A model generated the notes under the pieces. That model saw only the letters and a list, made by a program, of their open reading frames with translations. It was not told the origin of the DNA and searched no databases. Source: Pithys albifrons albifrons (Eukaryota > Chordata > Aves > Passeriformes > Thamnophilidae). From it: DNA of 64,000 nt. The stretch spans positions 64,069,492 to 64,133,491 of the forward strand of contig NC_092497.1 in assembly GCF_047495875.1 (NCBI RefSeq), written 5' to 3'. How positions within the stretch are numbered: the stretch's first letter is position 1; the number at the start of each line of letters is the position of its first letter. Below are positions 49,747 through 61,151 of this stretch, piece after piece. A program made the translations under genes and the position numbers.

Positions 49747-51213
49747 GTGTGGAGGAAATCAAATTATTTTGTTAAAAAGTTCTCCTTGCAAAAGTTGAAC
49801 TTGACCACACTGGGATGTCCATCCCCTTCTCAGGGGTCTCTATCCCCACACTGGGGTCACAACTGTGAGAAACTCTTCACAAAAAACCCATCTCTTTAAG
49901 AATGCTAACTTCACTTATACATTGAACCAAATGAGTTTTTAGTGGGTAGATGTTCTGTAATGTAAATTTTATGTCAACAGGCAGATGTCTGAAATAATGA
50001 AAACACTGTGGATACATGTACATTGCAGTTACAATAAATAAGAGTGATTAAGTTTTGTTATTACAAGCCAAACACTTACTCTAGTTTAAGTTTCCAACAA
50101 AAAGTATGTGGAAATAGTCAAACCACAAGAACATTTAATTTTTACAGTAATTTTGGTTTAATAAAATGACTTACAAGTGCTCTCCACAAGAACAGATATT
50201 TACTACATGTTGGTGATGAATAAATATTTAATACAGATCTCTTCACACATTCATGAAAATGGCTTCCATCCTTGCTTAGTTCTTTTGTCATTATTTAATT
50301 AATACATTCTACCTTGCAACTTTTATGGGAAAACCACTTCATTACTCTTTAAAAATGTTGCATCAGAGCAGACTGGTGTGACTGAGATTTAAATTTGTGG
50401 TCTAGTAAGGTTTTCATTAGTTTTTATTAGCAGCCACATGCAGTTGTGATTGGAAAAACTGGAATTCAGCACTGGCTGTACATCAGCACAAAATGTGAAA
50501 TTTACCTTAGTACTGAAGAAAAGGAGACATGCGTCTGCTCACACCTTTGGCTCCTCCAAGAGACTGAGGCTGTGAGGGAAAAAAGGGGTCATCCTAGACC
50601 TTATCTTATACAATTTTTGCCTTTTATGGTTCTACCTACTTGTAAAGGCTGCAGAGTGACCATAGAGTCTCTCATCCTCTTGGGAAACAGCCACATTATG
50701 GGATCATGCCCCCAAGTCATAATGTAACTGACCCTGATATCAATTCTTCATGAGTGTGCGGCAACCACTCTTCACTGGAGATTTACCCCAGGAACAACAT
50801 CATCCCATTGGTCTACAACTACCACCCAGTCTTATAATTGCATCAGAATAAGATCATAAAGCTGTTTCCGTCCACACAGCGTGGCAGATTTTCTCCTGAG
50901 ATTTAGAATAATTAAAAAGAAATTGCGACCAAGGGCTTCATGTCAAAGCATTTAATAATGACAGTACTTACAACACATTTCAAATCTTAAGCTCAGTTGA
51001 ATGTTCATCTCTAATGTAGTAATTTCTGTCAGCAGATATCTTAGTCAAATTTCCTGTGCAACAAGTAAGATTGCAAGGTACATGAAGCCTGGGGGAGAAA
51101 AACATATCTATGAGACAACTGTAGCTGTTGCAAGCAGTCTTTATCACAAAAAAAACCCCATGAGGGTTGTATTCATGCAAAAGATGCTGAAACTCTGTAA
51201 TGCTGTTACCGTA
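49747..51213. other. unique DNA, nothing recognised
   Basis: AT-rich, no recognised element up to the boundary of the LTR at 51214. Confidence 0.4.
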
Positions 51214-51974
51214 TGTGCTGGTTTAAAAGTAAACTGTCAGGAGAAGTGAACCCAACACAAAAGAGATTATCGGTCAGAGCTACAATTTAATAAAAATATT
51301 ACAATAAATGCAATTATACAAAGATAAATTGATTTTAACCCACAAACCAAGAAGTATAACCCCAGCACCCTGGGGCACAAACAGAATGGTGTTTGGTAGA
51401 CCCTGTGCTGAGACCACCTCCCCTGTGGCTCCCCTCAATCCAAAGGAAAAGGAAGGAAAACACCCATTGATGTAGATGATGGTTGCAGTCTGGTCGAGAG
51501 TAGTGGTCACAGTGCTGCCGAGGTTCTGGTCCTCCTCTGGATCCAGCAAGTTGTACCAGAGGTCTCCAGCTCCCAAGATTATATATGCTCAAGTTCAGGT
51601 GGGAATGCCCAGTCCCTCCCCCATGGCAGGGAGTTCTACCATGGGTGATCTAACTCTGTGAGTCATGGGGTATTTCTGGACCATTAGCAGACATGGGGTA
51701 TTTTTGGAATCATCGATGGACCATTAGCAGACATGACCCCTCAGGCTGGATGCGAAGGTGCTCACAACTCCCTAGAGGGGAGTTATCCCAGGTCCTATCT
51801 CACAGGCTTCCCTAACACCCAGCTTGCATCCTGAGGGGTCAGGTGTGCCCTGGGCAGCTGCTGCAAATGGTCCATTGTTAACAGCTCATGAGAAATTATA
51901 TAGAGGGTTTAGAATACACAGCTTTGGTCATGCTCACACAGTGATAAACCTGTCCCAACTGCTGAACTAGGACA
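51214..51974 (-). mobile_element. solo LTR, family A, copy 2
   Basis: A 761-bp LTR homologous end to end with the copy at 21846-22567 and in the same orientation. Termini are TGTGCTGGTTTAAA and GAACTAGGACA. Minus-strand signals are CATATATAATC (TATA, around 51578-51589) and ATTAAA at 51286-51291. It is longer than the other copy mainly because of an imperfect tandem duplication at 51664-51731. Flanking 5-mers CCGTA and GCATA match at 3 of 5. No internal retroviral sequence flanks it. Confidence 0.87.
51664..51731 (-). repeat. imperfect tandem duplication inside LTR
   Basis: The block CATGGGGTATTT-TGGA...CCATTAGCAGA occurs twice in succession (28 and 40 bases, the first lacking about 12 internal bases). 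The sister LTR at 21846 has one copy. U3 duplications of this sort are common in retroviral LTRs and can alter promoter strength. Confidence 0.8.
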
Positions 51975-53062
51975 GCATATCTTCAATAGTTTGTACAAAA
52001 CCAGATAGGTACCTGTTACAGGAAAAAAAAAAGGCCTTCTTGTTGAAAACTTCCAGAAATACCCCTGCACTGTGCCATCTAATCCACTTTCTCTCCTGGA
52101 AAGGCAGAAGAAGAGATTGCAGACATTCTTCTTTTCTAAGTGTCAGCCAGTAAATAACAAATTCAGATTTTGGCTTGCTAACTAACTGAATTGCCCCAAG
52201 GGGAAAGGTTTAGTTACACATTAAAAAGAAAGCAAATACTTCTCTAGTGAGGCAGGTTTGGATCTCTTGATTCTTTAAAACTGCTTCCTCCCTTGACTGT
52301 TACATTTATAATTCACTGTATCCCCTTCCCTTCAGCCACAAATAATAATCCAAAAAACACAACAGCGTCCTCAGTCCTCAACTCCTCAGTCTGGGCTGGG
52401 AAGCAGCAAACTAGTATAACAAAAAGTGACTTTCTCTTTTCCTACCCCTCTCATGCAAGTAAATTCTGGCTATAACCACAAACTTCACATGATTCAAACC
52501 TTGAAGCTGTCAGATAAAACCCCAAATTAAAAATCCTACTGAAGTGCGTGCAAATTGCAAATTTTATGTACAACTTGGAATTCCTACTAGACTTAGAGAA
52601 AACCTTCAACCTACTTCCTGGAATATCACATGATTGTTGCTGTTGAGGGGTATAATCTCACATGCGTGTCTCCAAAATTTCAGCACAGTAACCCCAAACT
52701 CTTGAACGCAATTCAGCCTTGAACCTGATCCCAAATCTAAACCTAACTTAGAGCATCATTTCAGCATAGCCTTTTTGACCTACCTCTGATTACAGGCATT
52801 TCTGATGGGAGTCAGTCTGCCCTCCCTCCCTGTCTTTAACACATCCACAGGTGCACTTTCTCTTCCTATCTCACCCTTAGCCACTAACAAAAACAGTTAA
52901 AGGCATTTGGAGGAGGGATTTGACTCTGTCAAAGTTTCTGTGAACCAGGATTAAAGGGGATTTTATTAATTCTGTGGAAAGAGAACATTTATAAGGAAAA
53001 TATATTGCAAAGAAAGGATATGTTATAGGGGAAAAAATAATGTTAGACTTCACTGTTTTTAT
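51975..53062. other. unique DNA, nothing recognised
   Basis: No recognised repeat or gene. Short A-run at 52022-52032. Confidence 0.4.
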
Positions 53063-53101
53063 TCTCTTTCTCTCTCTCTCTCTCTTTTTTTTTTTTTTTT
53101 T
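53063..53101 (+). repeat. (TC)n microsatellite joined to T-run
   Basis: About ten TC units followed by about 17 T. A simple pyrimidine tract, likely length-variable. No AG acceptor follows closely enough to make it a splice signal. Confidence 0.9.
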
Positions 53102-53979
53102 AATTGAGCACTTTAAACTGCTGTTTTGGGAGTGTCTTTAAACTGATTTTCCTGAATGCCCATAGGAATGTCCCTTAGCTTATATATAGCTCTGAATTTG
53201 TCCTTTTGTAGATAGATAAAACTGGGATAACAGGCCGAATGCAAATCAATAAACACAGTCTTTTACTGAATTCCTAGAGGTTTCTAATGATGCCTAATGA
53301 CTCAGACAACATTTTAACTTAACTGTAAATTATTTGTCAGCTTAGATCTGCTTCCTGTGAGGTATATATTTCATCTCAGCCCTGCTGAAGTTTAACTAGA
53401 GTGCATATAATAGTTTTGAAACCACATTCCAAAACCTGAGTTAAAATTTATGGATGAAAATGAAAATACTTATTCACTGTCTATCCTGTACAGTTATTGA
53501 AAAATATGTGAATCTAAAGAGATGCTTTCTTAATTTAAACTCCTAATGTTTTTAATAATTTCTGGGAAAAAATCCCCACCTGAATGACACCTCCCCCACC
53601 TTAATTAAAAAAAACCCTGTAGCTTTTAAGAAAAATTATATGCATATATGCATACATACATAAACATAGACTGCTTTACTGTTTCAAGAACTGCTATGAC
53701 AACATGACAAACAAAGATATACTGAAAATACAGTAAGATGATGCACTGGAAAGAAAAAATTGAAACCTGAAAGTAGTAGATATTTATGTAAGACTGATAG
53801 AGTATGTGTAGAGACACCACTTGTACATCAGAGTCTCGGGTTAGACAAAAATTCTGTATGCACATTTTATTTTCTCTATTCTCTGAGTACGCTGCTTTGG
53901 GGTTTTGGTGTTTTGCCTTCCCTAAAGAGGCTGAATGCCAGCAATGAATGACTCAAACATTTGACTACCTGCAGTGACC
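53102..53979. other. unique DNA, nothing recognised
   Basis: AT-rich, ATGCATATA-type patch at about 53640-53665. No recognised element. Confidence 0.4.
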
Positions 53980-55055
53980 ACTCAGGTGCTGTGAGAGACT
54001 GGACTATTGGTGCTCAGGGCTCAATTAGCAGTGTGCTTTGCTGACAATGTGCAGTTGCCACCCAGGCCAGGGGCTGAAGGTGTGCACATCTGACACCTCA
54101 GACTACAAGCTGGGTGTTGAACAAGGTAAGGAAAGAAGCATATCCTGTGAGGTGCAGTAGTGTTTCTTTTTCCTTACACAGCTGACTCAGCCTGATAACT
54201 CCCCTGAACAGTCCTACCAGCCTGAAGGGATTATCTCCTGTTGATAAGCCATAATGGGCCACAGTGGACTCAGCTGCACTGAAGTAAGACAGAGCTGCAA
54301 CTCCTTAGAAAGTGCCAAAGATCCCCAGAGTATCCCATGACTCATATGGGATAATTAGTTGTAGTATTATACAACTACTATAATTATCCGGTGTAAAACT
54401 CCCTGCCCCAGTGGAGGTACTGGGGGTGTTCCCACCTGAACATGAGCATATATCACTCTGAGTTTTAGGTCTTTCCTCACCACTTGGGGCTTCCACCACA
54501 TCAACAGTTCCATCATCACCTTGATGAATCTGGTCTGCAACTAACATTGTGGCAGAATTATAACCACCACTTTGACCAACAACCATTAAAACAACAACAA
54601 CCAAGTCTTATTGCTGGATCCAATGGGGGGTTGCAGGTCCTTTCAGTCTCCGTGGGGATCTGCAGCACTGCTCCAACTGCCTATACCAGAACCGCAGCCT
54701 CACTGCAGCATCATGCAAGCATCTCCCAGTATCAAATACCAGCTATCTGCCATCACCTGCCAGCATGGGCTCTTCAACTGTTCCTTCTAGGTTTTCCAGG
54801 CATGGGGGAGGTGAACCATGAGGGGTGGCTGTCTTGTCTCTATCCTGTGGCCATGTGTGTTTTTGCCAGCTGGAGGAGGCTGGCCACTATCTTGATTTGG
54901 TCCAGTTGACAGGACTTGAGAAGTTTTTCCTCATCAGTTGGTTTAATGCCATTTTATCAGTGCTGTTATTAGCATTCTTCTTGGTAAAGAGTTATTTTTT
55001 ACACTTACATGTAGGTGTATTTGGTGTCTCTGCCTGTTGTAGACAATAGGGGTAT
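53980..55055 (+). mobile_element. older LTR related to family A, plus orientation
   Basis: In plus orientation this matches the minus-strand sequence of the LTRs at 21846 and 51214 in the same order. Matching parts are a CCTCAGAC-AAGCTGGGTGTT region, a CCTGTGAG segment, a CCCATGACTCA block, AAACTCCCTGCCCC, GTTCCCACCTGAACATGAGC, a CATATATCA TATA-like box at about 54448-54456 and the T-rich GGTTTAATGCCATTTTATCAGTGC R/U5 part at about 54940-54965. It is considerably more diverged and carries extra sequence, so it is an older subfamily member. Both ends are approximate. Open frames inside it (for example 54484-54909) are not genes. Confidence 0.65.
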
Positions 55056-57049
55056 TGAATCCTAGGGAAGAGACTTCTGCCCAAGATCTCTGTCCCTCCA
55101 AATTGTTTCAGAAAAAGACAATCAACATGCAGCATTGCCTTGGCAGTTGACATTAACTTAAACACCTTACTTCAAGGAAAAGCCAAGTTGTTTCTTTATT
55201 GAACATTTCCACCAAAAATAAAAAAACCTCTGAAACTTCTTCAGCCCATGTGAGAGGTGTGGGAGCTATCAGAGGTAAATCATGTAGGAAAGCAGGGAAC
55301 AATCTAGCCACAGTCTATTCCAGATATGTCATTCTGAATTCTGGGAAGGATTTCTGCCTGACTGACAGGGCACACAGTGGTCAACCTGCAGACTCCACTC
55401 CTCCAGATCTGCTTTGAGTGGAGGCAGAGCACATGGTCTAGTTTTCTAAGGTCAGTGCTAATGATCTGTTTTTAAAATCACACAACCCTTTGTTTTAATC
55501 AAATAGAAATTAGCACTCCCACATCCTAGTTTCTGTATGAATAAACTTCCTCACTTCAATAAGGCCTATCTCTTTATGAAGTGCTGCATTTGGCTCCTCA
55601 CTGCTGCTGTAAAGATACCTTGATCTGACGTTTCATTTAGTGCAGAGCAACTCTCACCAAAGGAAGCTGGCTCACACCTGATTTTGCTACAAGAAATCAT
55701 AAACATAGCCCCAGCTGGATCTTGCAAGTACAGTTTTCTGTGCATATGTGTTATACCTTAATACTCTAACTGCAGTGAACAGAATTTAGGGGTTTTGTTC
55801 GAGTAAAAAATGTAAAAATTAACTGTTAGAAAACAAGTTTAACTGTTAGAAACTAGCTTAAACACTGTGCTAATCCTTTGGATATTGAATACTCATCAGA
55901 CTAAGCAGTAGGAGAACTATGTCACTGCATGTTCACCATCTGTGCTACTGTATTTTGGATAACTACCATAGTCAAAATGATATCAAGTAGTGTCTACTGT
56001 GATGCAAAGAATTCTCCACTATGAACTGGTGGAGAGCTCTAGTCCTGCCAGGTTACCAAAGAGTTATCAGATGGTAGTAACACTCATCTTCACTAGCTCA
56101 AAAATCTCATGGAAATTGACCAGTTTTGATGGATTCTCCCAGAACTGTGGTGTGGATGGTGAGGCATGTAGAACTTCAGCTGTTCCAAAGGGCCAAGCCC
56201 TCAAACTTAATCTTGACTCAGGTGGATTGAAACCATGTGAAGTCAATGCATTGCCTTAGGTGGTCCTGCTTTCTAGGAAGTTTTGCCCTGGGATCTAGGC
56301 CTGACATCACATGGGGAGAGAGCACAGGACCTCTGACCCTTTGATTGTTGTTATGTTCCTATTGCTTTGCTCTCCCCAATGTCTATCCATCCTCCTACCT
56401 CTTTCTGCAGGTCAACCATGCTACCCAAGGTAACAGGTTCATCACAGGAATCCTGTAACCCTCCACATTCCTCAAGTAGAGACAGTTCAGCCACAGCACA
56501 GCTGTTACCAAAGAATGTGCTCTGGACACTGGCACAACATCTCCCATCATATCAACCTCTTGTTAAGGAAGAGGAGTGTGACTTGGTTGCTCTGCTACCA
56601 CTAAGCTTTCGATGTGCTCTGACCTTGCCTGCCATGTCAGGTCTTCCCGAAAGACGGAGACCAGATGCCATTCTGGCTTGCCTAGGACACAGAATGGGGA
56701 AACAGATGCTGAGCACACAGTGGCCCAGGGGAATCAAGTTGGTAGAGGCTAGTGTTCATTTTTGAGAGGCTTTGCAGCTCAGAGTGAAGGAACTCAAGTG
56801 GAGGTGTTCTGTATCTGAAGGAGCAAGTATATTCTATGTTGGTATTTTGAACTCTGTCAGTTAATATCACTTAATTACAATTTTTAGCAAGCCATCTCAC
56901 TCTGTGAACGTCAGTCTGATTCTGACATTTCTTCTCTTTTCATTCTCACCTTTTATTTTTTATTTTATGTGCATGGAATTTGAGGCAAAAATTGATCTTG
57001 ATGCTCTCTCCCCCTGCAACAAGAGCACACAGAAACCTTGAGAGTCATA
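55056..57049. other. unique DNA, nothing recognised
   Basis: No recognised repeat. A 132-codon frame at 56367-56765 (+), Ser/Pro/Leu-rich with no motif, and a weaker one before it at 55990-56259 lie in a slightly GC-richer patch. They could belong to an unrecognised old element. Confidence 0.35.
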
Positions 57050-57135
57050 AAAAACCATCATCACCACCACAACAAAAAAAAATAAAAACCCCCAACAACA
57101 ACAACAACAACAACAGCAAACCAAACAACACCCTC
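57050..57135 (+). repeat. (CAA)n and A/C-rich low-complexity tract
   Basis: About eight CAA units (57092-57115) within a longer stretch of only A and C. Simple repeat, probably length-variable. Confidence 0.9.
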
Positions 57136-58496
57136 ACCAAGAGATGTTAAAAAACTCAAGATATTTCTGGACCTGGTGAGCTCTGGTGTTGAGGCCAGTT
57201 ACAAAACCATGAAAGCACAGGTGTATGCCACATGACCAGGTGATAATAAAGCAACTCTAGAATGTGATCTTGAAGAGCATGACGATGGTTTTTCTCTGTA
57301 ATACATCCATCCCAAGGCGCACTTGGACATCTGTTTAATATTTAGACTTTTTTCCCTTTTATTTTTTTTTACTAATAGCTTTAAAGAAAGTCAAGCAGAT
57401 GAATATCTGCATCTAGGAGCCATATGTTTACAAGGGGCTGTGAGGTGACATGACAAAGTTGGCGAGGTATGTTCACCATATGCAAAACTGCTGAGCAATG
57501 TAAGATGTTTATAAATGAATGGGGACCTGTGAGCCATTGCAAGAAGAAAGGCTCTCTCAAGGTTAGCTTATGGCCAGTCCTGAGGGTTTCACAGATTGAC
57601 TTGTGAGATAACTTTATTAGTCATGGAATTACCTGAGTTAGGTAAACTCACTGCAATACTTTTAAAAGTCAGCACCATATTTTTTCCTGCGGAGGAGAGC
57701 ATTAAGCAAAAAGGACACCTGCTTACTGCTATCATACTGCTCCCACTTGACAAAAATCCCACTGAAAGGAGGAGGAGTCAGGAGCACAATGATTTTCCTT
57801 GCTAGGAAATACTGGATGTATGTAAAATAAAAGACCAAGCACCAGAGAAGAGCAAAGCATTTGGGAAGGCTCACTTGTCAAATAAGTCAGAGATAGGAAT
57901 GTTTGATTTCTCATGGAAAAGAAATTTCTACTGAGAGCATTGGTTTAAACAGTTTATATGGTAGAACATCTGAAATGTGAAAAACCAAGGTAGTTCCATA
58001 AGCTTTCCAGAAACCATGTTTTCCAAGAAGCATTCCTTGTCCTTGCCCTGAACAACAAAAGTGTGAACAACATCTTTCATTTTGCAGACCGTGTGTATTT
58101 TATGTCAATTTCTTCTCCATTATATTGCTATGTGCCTTGTTTGTGCATATCTTGCTTCACACTTTGCAATGTCACCATAGATGCAAAATGCTGACATTAC
58201 TGAATGTTACATAGCAGATTAGTTTGTGCACACCTCATTATGGAATAATCCTCATAGTGTGAATCTATTGCATGAAGAAGACAGTGAAGGCTTTTCCACA
58301 CCAGTGACTTCTTAAATGCATAACCTCACTAAGTAAGATATCAGATTATTTAAGGTTTGGGGTTTTTTCCTATTTTCTTTTGTTTTATTTTTTGCAGGTG
58401 GTGTGAAATTTTTTTAGAGACAGCTCCAGTGTTGTATTAGATGTACTATTATTTGGACAGGAAAAGGCTTTTTCTTTTAGCATATCAGTCAGATGA
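57136..58496. other. unique DNA, nothing recognised
   Basis: AT-rich, no recognised element. Confidence 0.4.
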
Positions 58497-58502
58497 CATG
58501 TT
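58497..58502 (+). repeat. target-site duplication, left copy
   Basis: CATGTT, directly abutting the LTR start and identical to 58721-58726. Six bases is the duplication length typical of class II (alpha/betaretrovirus-like, ERVK) integrases. Confidence 0.9.
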
Positions 58503-58720
58503 TGTTGCAGACCAGGCTCTAGTGAGATCGCGCACACCAATATGATGTTCAAGCAAATCCAAAGTTTATTCAAAAACACAGGTATATATCACTTTAAGTG
58601 ACCCCGCCCCAGGTACGGTGGTCTGGCTCCAATTGGTTGAGGCTGGAAACATGTCCTTTTAAGGTGAAAACGAAACTTGTAAGGTGGTCCTTCAGACCCA
58701 ACAAAATCAGGGCTGCAACA
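58503..58720 (-). mobile_element. solo LTR, short class II (ERVK/ALV-like) type
   Basis: A complete 218-bp solo LTR with perfect 8-bp inverted ends TGTTGCAG and CTGCAACA and a perfect 6-bp target duplication. On the minus strand its signals come in the expected order: CCAAT box (58629-58636), GC box GGGGCGGGGT (58601-58610), TATA box GATATATACC (about 58581-58590), AATAAA (58565-58570), then a short R/U5 with a GCGCGA segment. Short length, compact R and 6-bp duplication point to the avian class II group. CpG sites are retained and the ends are intact, so it is probably the youngest insertion here. It formed by recombination between the LTRs of a provirus. Confidence 0.95.
58565..58636 (-). 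promoter_or_regulatory. LTR promoter and poly(A) signals
   Basis: Minus-strand order CCAAT, GC box, TATA, AATAAA within 72 bases, all close to consensus. If active, transcription would start near 58560 and run to lower coordinates. Activity is inferred only. Confidence 0.7.
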
Positions 58721-58726
58721 CATGTT
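58721..58726 (+). repeat. target-site duplication, right copy
   Basis: CATGTT, identical to 58497-58502 on the other side of the LTR. Confidence 0.9.
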
Positions 58727-60331
58727 TCTACAAATAATATCTCAGGTCTTCTGAATGGCATCCAAGAGTTTCATATTGACCATTCATGAGTCTCCCAGTG
58801 GGATATGGGAATTCTGAACCCTTCATCTGTTGCGTGTCATTAAGGAAAGCTGGGCTGCTGAGTTAAAAAATCCTTCAAGTTACAATGAAAATAATCCAGT
58901 TCAAAGATTTGGCTATAATTTGATGCCAAAGAAAAATTTCAATCATATTACAGTAATAATGAAATTACATTTTGATGACACTAAAAAGTACACAAAGAAC
59001 TAACAAAGAACTGGCTGTTTATAGATGGCAAAAAGAAGTAATTGAGATTTGAATCCTTTATGAAAGACATTAGAATTATCACAAATATATTAACTTTTTG
59101 AAAAAGAAAACTTTGTAAACAACTGTATAGATGGCAAAACCTACTCATTTCTTGCATACCCTTTCAGAAAGAAAGAAAAAATCAAACACAGGGGAAAATA
59201 TATGAAATCTGTGTTAATTACACAACCAGCTGAAGAGAAATTTTTTATATAGCTATCATGAAGTACGGATTACCTTCACAACCCTGACTCAAATGCTTTG
59301 CATGCCATGCCTACCTCTGTACAGCCAGATTTGAGACCATTTCTCCAGTAAACTTTGCCTGAAAAAGTTCTCCTTTACATTTGAGTCTCTTACTGTGATT
59401 ATGCAGTTGCGGGCCACAAAATAGTGATTCTGTGGGTGATCTTAGAGGTGGAACATGAGAAGAGATTGGGAATGTCACAGAAAAAAAATTTAGAAAAAAT
59501 TTAATAGTTAAAACTGATGACTTTAAGGTGAGAGTTTTAACTGGAATGTATCAAGTTTTGACAAAATTTTTGTGATAAGGTGTTTCTCAGAATCTGGAAA
59601 CAAAATCTAATGAAGACCCCCTCAAGAGGAATGATGCATTGTAGAGTCATACAAAAGTATGTAAGAGTCAATTTTCTTCCTGTGAACTCTGCTTACCATC
59701 AGTCTATCATCTAGGATGAATATAAGGATGTGAATATGAAAAGGACCAAATGTAACATCTGATCTAGTCCTCCACAGTGATGAACAAATGTACACTACAA
59801 GCTAAATTTAGAAAATCCAAGGTCTCATTCACAATGCTATTATTTATCTGGATCCTCAACATTCTTTTTAATATGTAGTAATAAAATGAGAAGTTGTGCA
59901 AGCTCGAGAAAGACACACCTGCAATGATCTACAGGGAGAAAGCAGGAAAGATGCCAAACTGCAATCATGATTAACTTGTTGGATCTGTTCCATTTTTCAT
60001 AAATAAGGAAATATTCCTTGGGTCAAAGACAGTGTGGCCTCTGTTTTACAAAGTTTACCCTTCATATCTAGATACTTTGCGCTTTTTCTTCAGGTTCAGC
60101 ATGAATCAGACTACCACATACACTCTCAGATTTTTAACATGAGTCTGTGCAATACTGTTAAGAATTACCTTATTTGTTCTATGGGATATGGGACAAACAT
60201 GGCGACAAGTGACCTCATTTTCAAGTGTGCCCATATCCTGGTTTGTTTATTTTTTATTTATTTCCATTTTACTAAAAATATGTAAATTTTTGTGCTTTGT
60301 ATCTGTTAAAGGTTCAAACAAAGGAAGGTGG
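58727..60331. other. AT-rich unique DNA, nothing recognised
   Basis: No recognised repeat or gene. Confidence 0.4.
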
Positions 60332-60636
60332 TGTTGGAAGGAGTCCCTCACAAAATTTTCCTCATGCTACCAACACAAAGGTTTGGGCATTGAAGTGCCA
60401 GGACTGAGGACAAAAGGGTGGCTGATGACTTCACATTCCAACTGAATGGTGGGGTGGAGGGGAGAAAAAGAACCCCAGCACCTGGGGGTGGGAGAGGTTC
60501 TTTCCTGTGTGCTGGCTTGACTTTTGGGTTTTGGACAGCTGCAGGAAAAGAGCCACTGTTTGCTAAGCTGATGAGAGCTCTTTTCTGGCTCTGCTCCTTG
60601 CCTTCTGCCCTCCATCTCTGGGCACCCTGAGCTTCA

Positions 60637-60655
60637 GAGAGAGAGAGAGAGAGAG
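60637..60655 (+). repeat. (GA)n microsatellite
   Basis: About nine GA units within the probable LTR. Confidence 0.85.
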
Positions 60656-60984
60656 GAGAGACACAGCTGCTTCAGGACACACTACAGACTTTTTCTTCCT
60701 GGGGACTGACTTGGACTGCAAGCAGATTCCTGGGAATTATCACCACTCCTCAACTCCCAGCTTTTCCTTCTTTTTGAACAAGGGACAAGGAGAGAGAGCG
60801 TCTGTTTTTTCCCCATGAAAAAGGCTCCATCCTGCAGCCAGCCGAGGTGTGACACTGACACTGTCCATAAATATAACTGCACCAGAAGCAACCTACAGGT
60901 TTTTTGGGGGGTTGTTCATCTTCATTTTTTTTGTATGTGTGTTTCTGGGGGAGTGGTTTGCTCTGATCTATTTATAATTATATC

Positions 60985-61008
60985 TATATCTACATATATA
61001 TATATATT
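60985..61008 (+). repeat. (TA)n short tract
   Basis: A CATATATATATATATT stretch inside the probable LTR, flanked by further AT-rich TATCTA words. Confidence 0.8.
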
Positions 61009-61151
61009 ACTTAAGAACAGTTATCCTTCTTTTGTCCACTTTCTAATTAAAGTTCCTTTTAAAAAAAATTAATAAGGAGTGACATGATTATTGAGGAGGA
61101 ATCCTCTCCTCTGGTTTTGGTAAACATTTTGGTTTCCCTCAAACTAAGATA

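Larger units (their letters stand above)
60332..61151 (+). mobile_element. probable LTR, plus orientation
   Basis: About 820 bp with composition unlike its flanks: a GC-rich first half (TGTTGGAAGGAGTCCCTCAC start, CACCTGGGGGTGGGAGAGG, CTGGGCACCCTGAGCTTCAG) and a T-rich second half. It has a possible poly(A) signal ATTAAAG at about 61046 and ends at TTTCCCTCAAACTAAGATA, close to a TG...CA-type terminus with one change. Flanking 5-mers GGTGG and TCTGG do not make a clear duplication. I infer an avian ERV LTR from the architecture. The exact ends are uncertain. Confidence 0.55.

Noticed and set aside
21846..51974. Single provirus bounded by the two similar LTRs
   Set aside because: They are 29 kb apart, much longer than a retroviral genome. 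The sequence between contains no gag, pol or env and includes unrelated repeats. Each has its own flanks.
54484..54909. 141-codon frame, Gln/His-rich at the start
   Set aside because: It falls inside the old LTR. The composition reflects CAACAA-type sequence there.
56367..56765. 132-codon plus-strand frame
   Set aside because: Ser/Pro-rich without a recognisable domain, and no splice or promoter context. Kept only as a note in the regional entry.
57092..57115. CRISPR-like or other spaced repeat array
   Set aside because: It is a plain CAA trinucleotide run. The window is vertebrate and has no spaced direct repeats.
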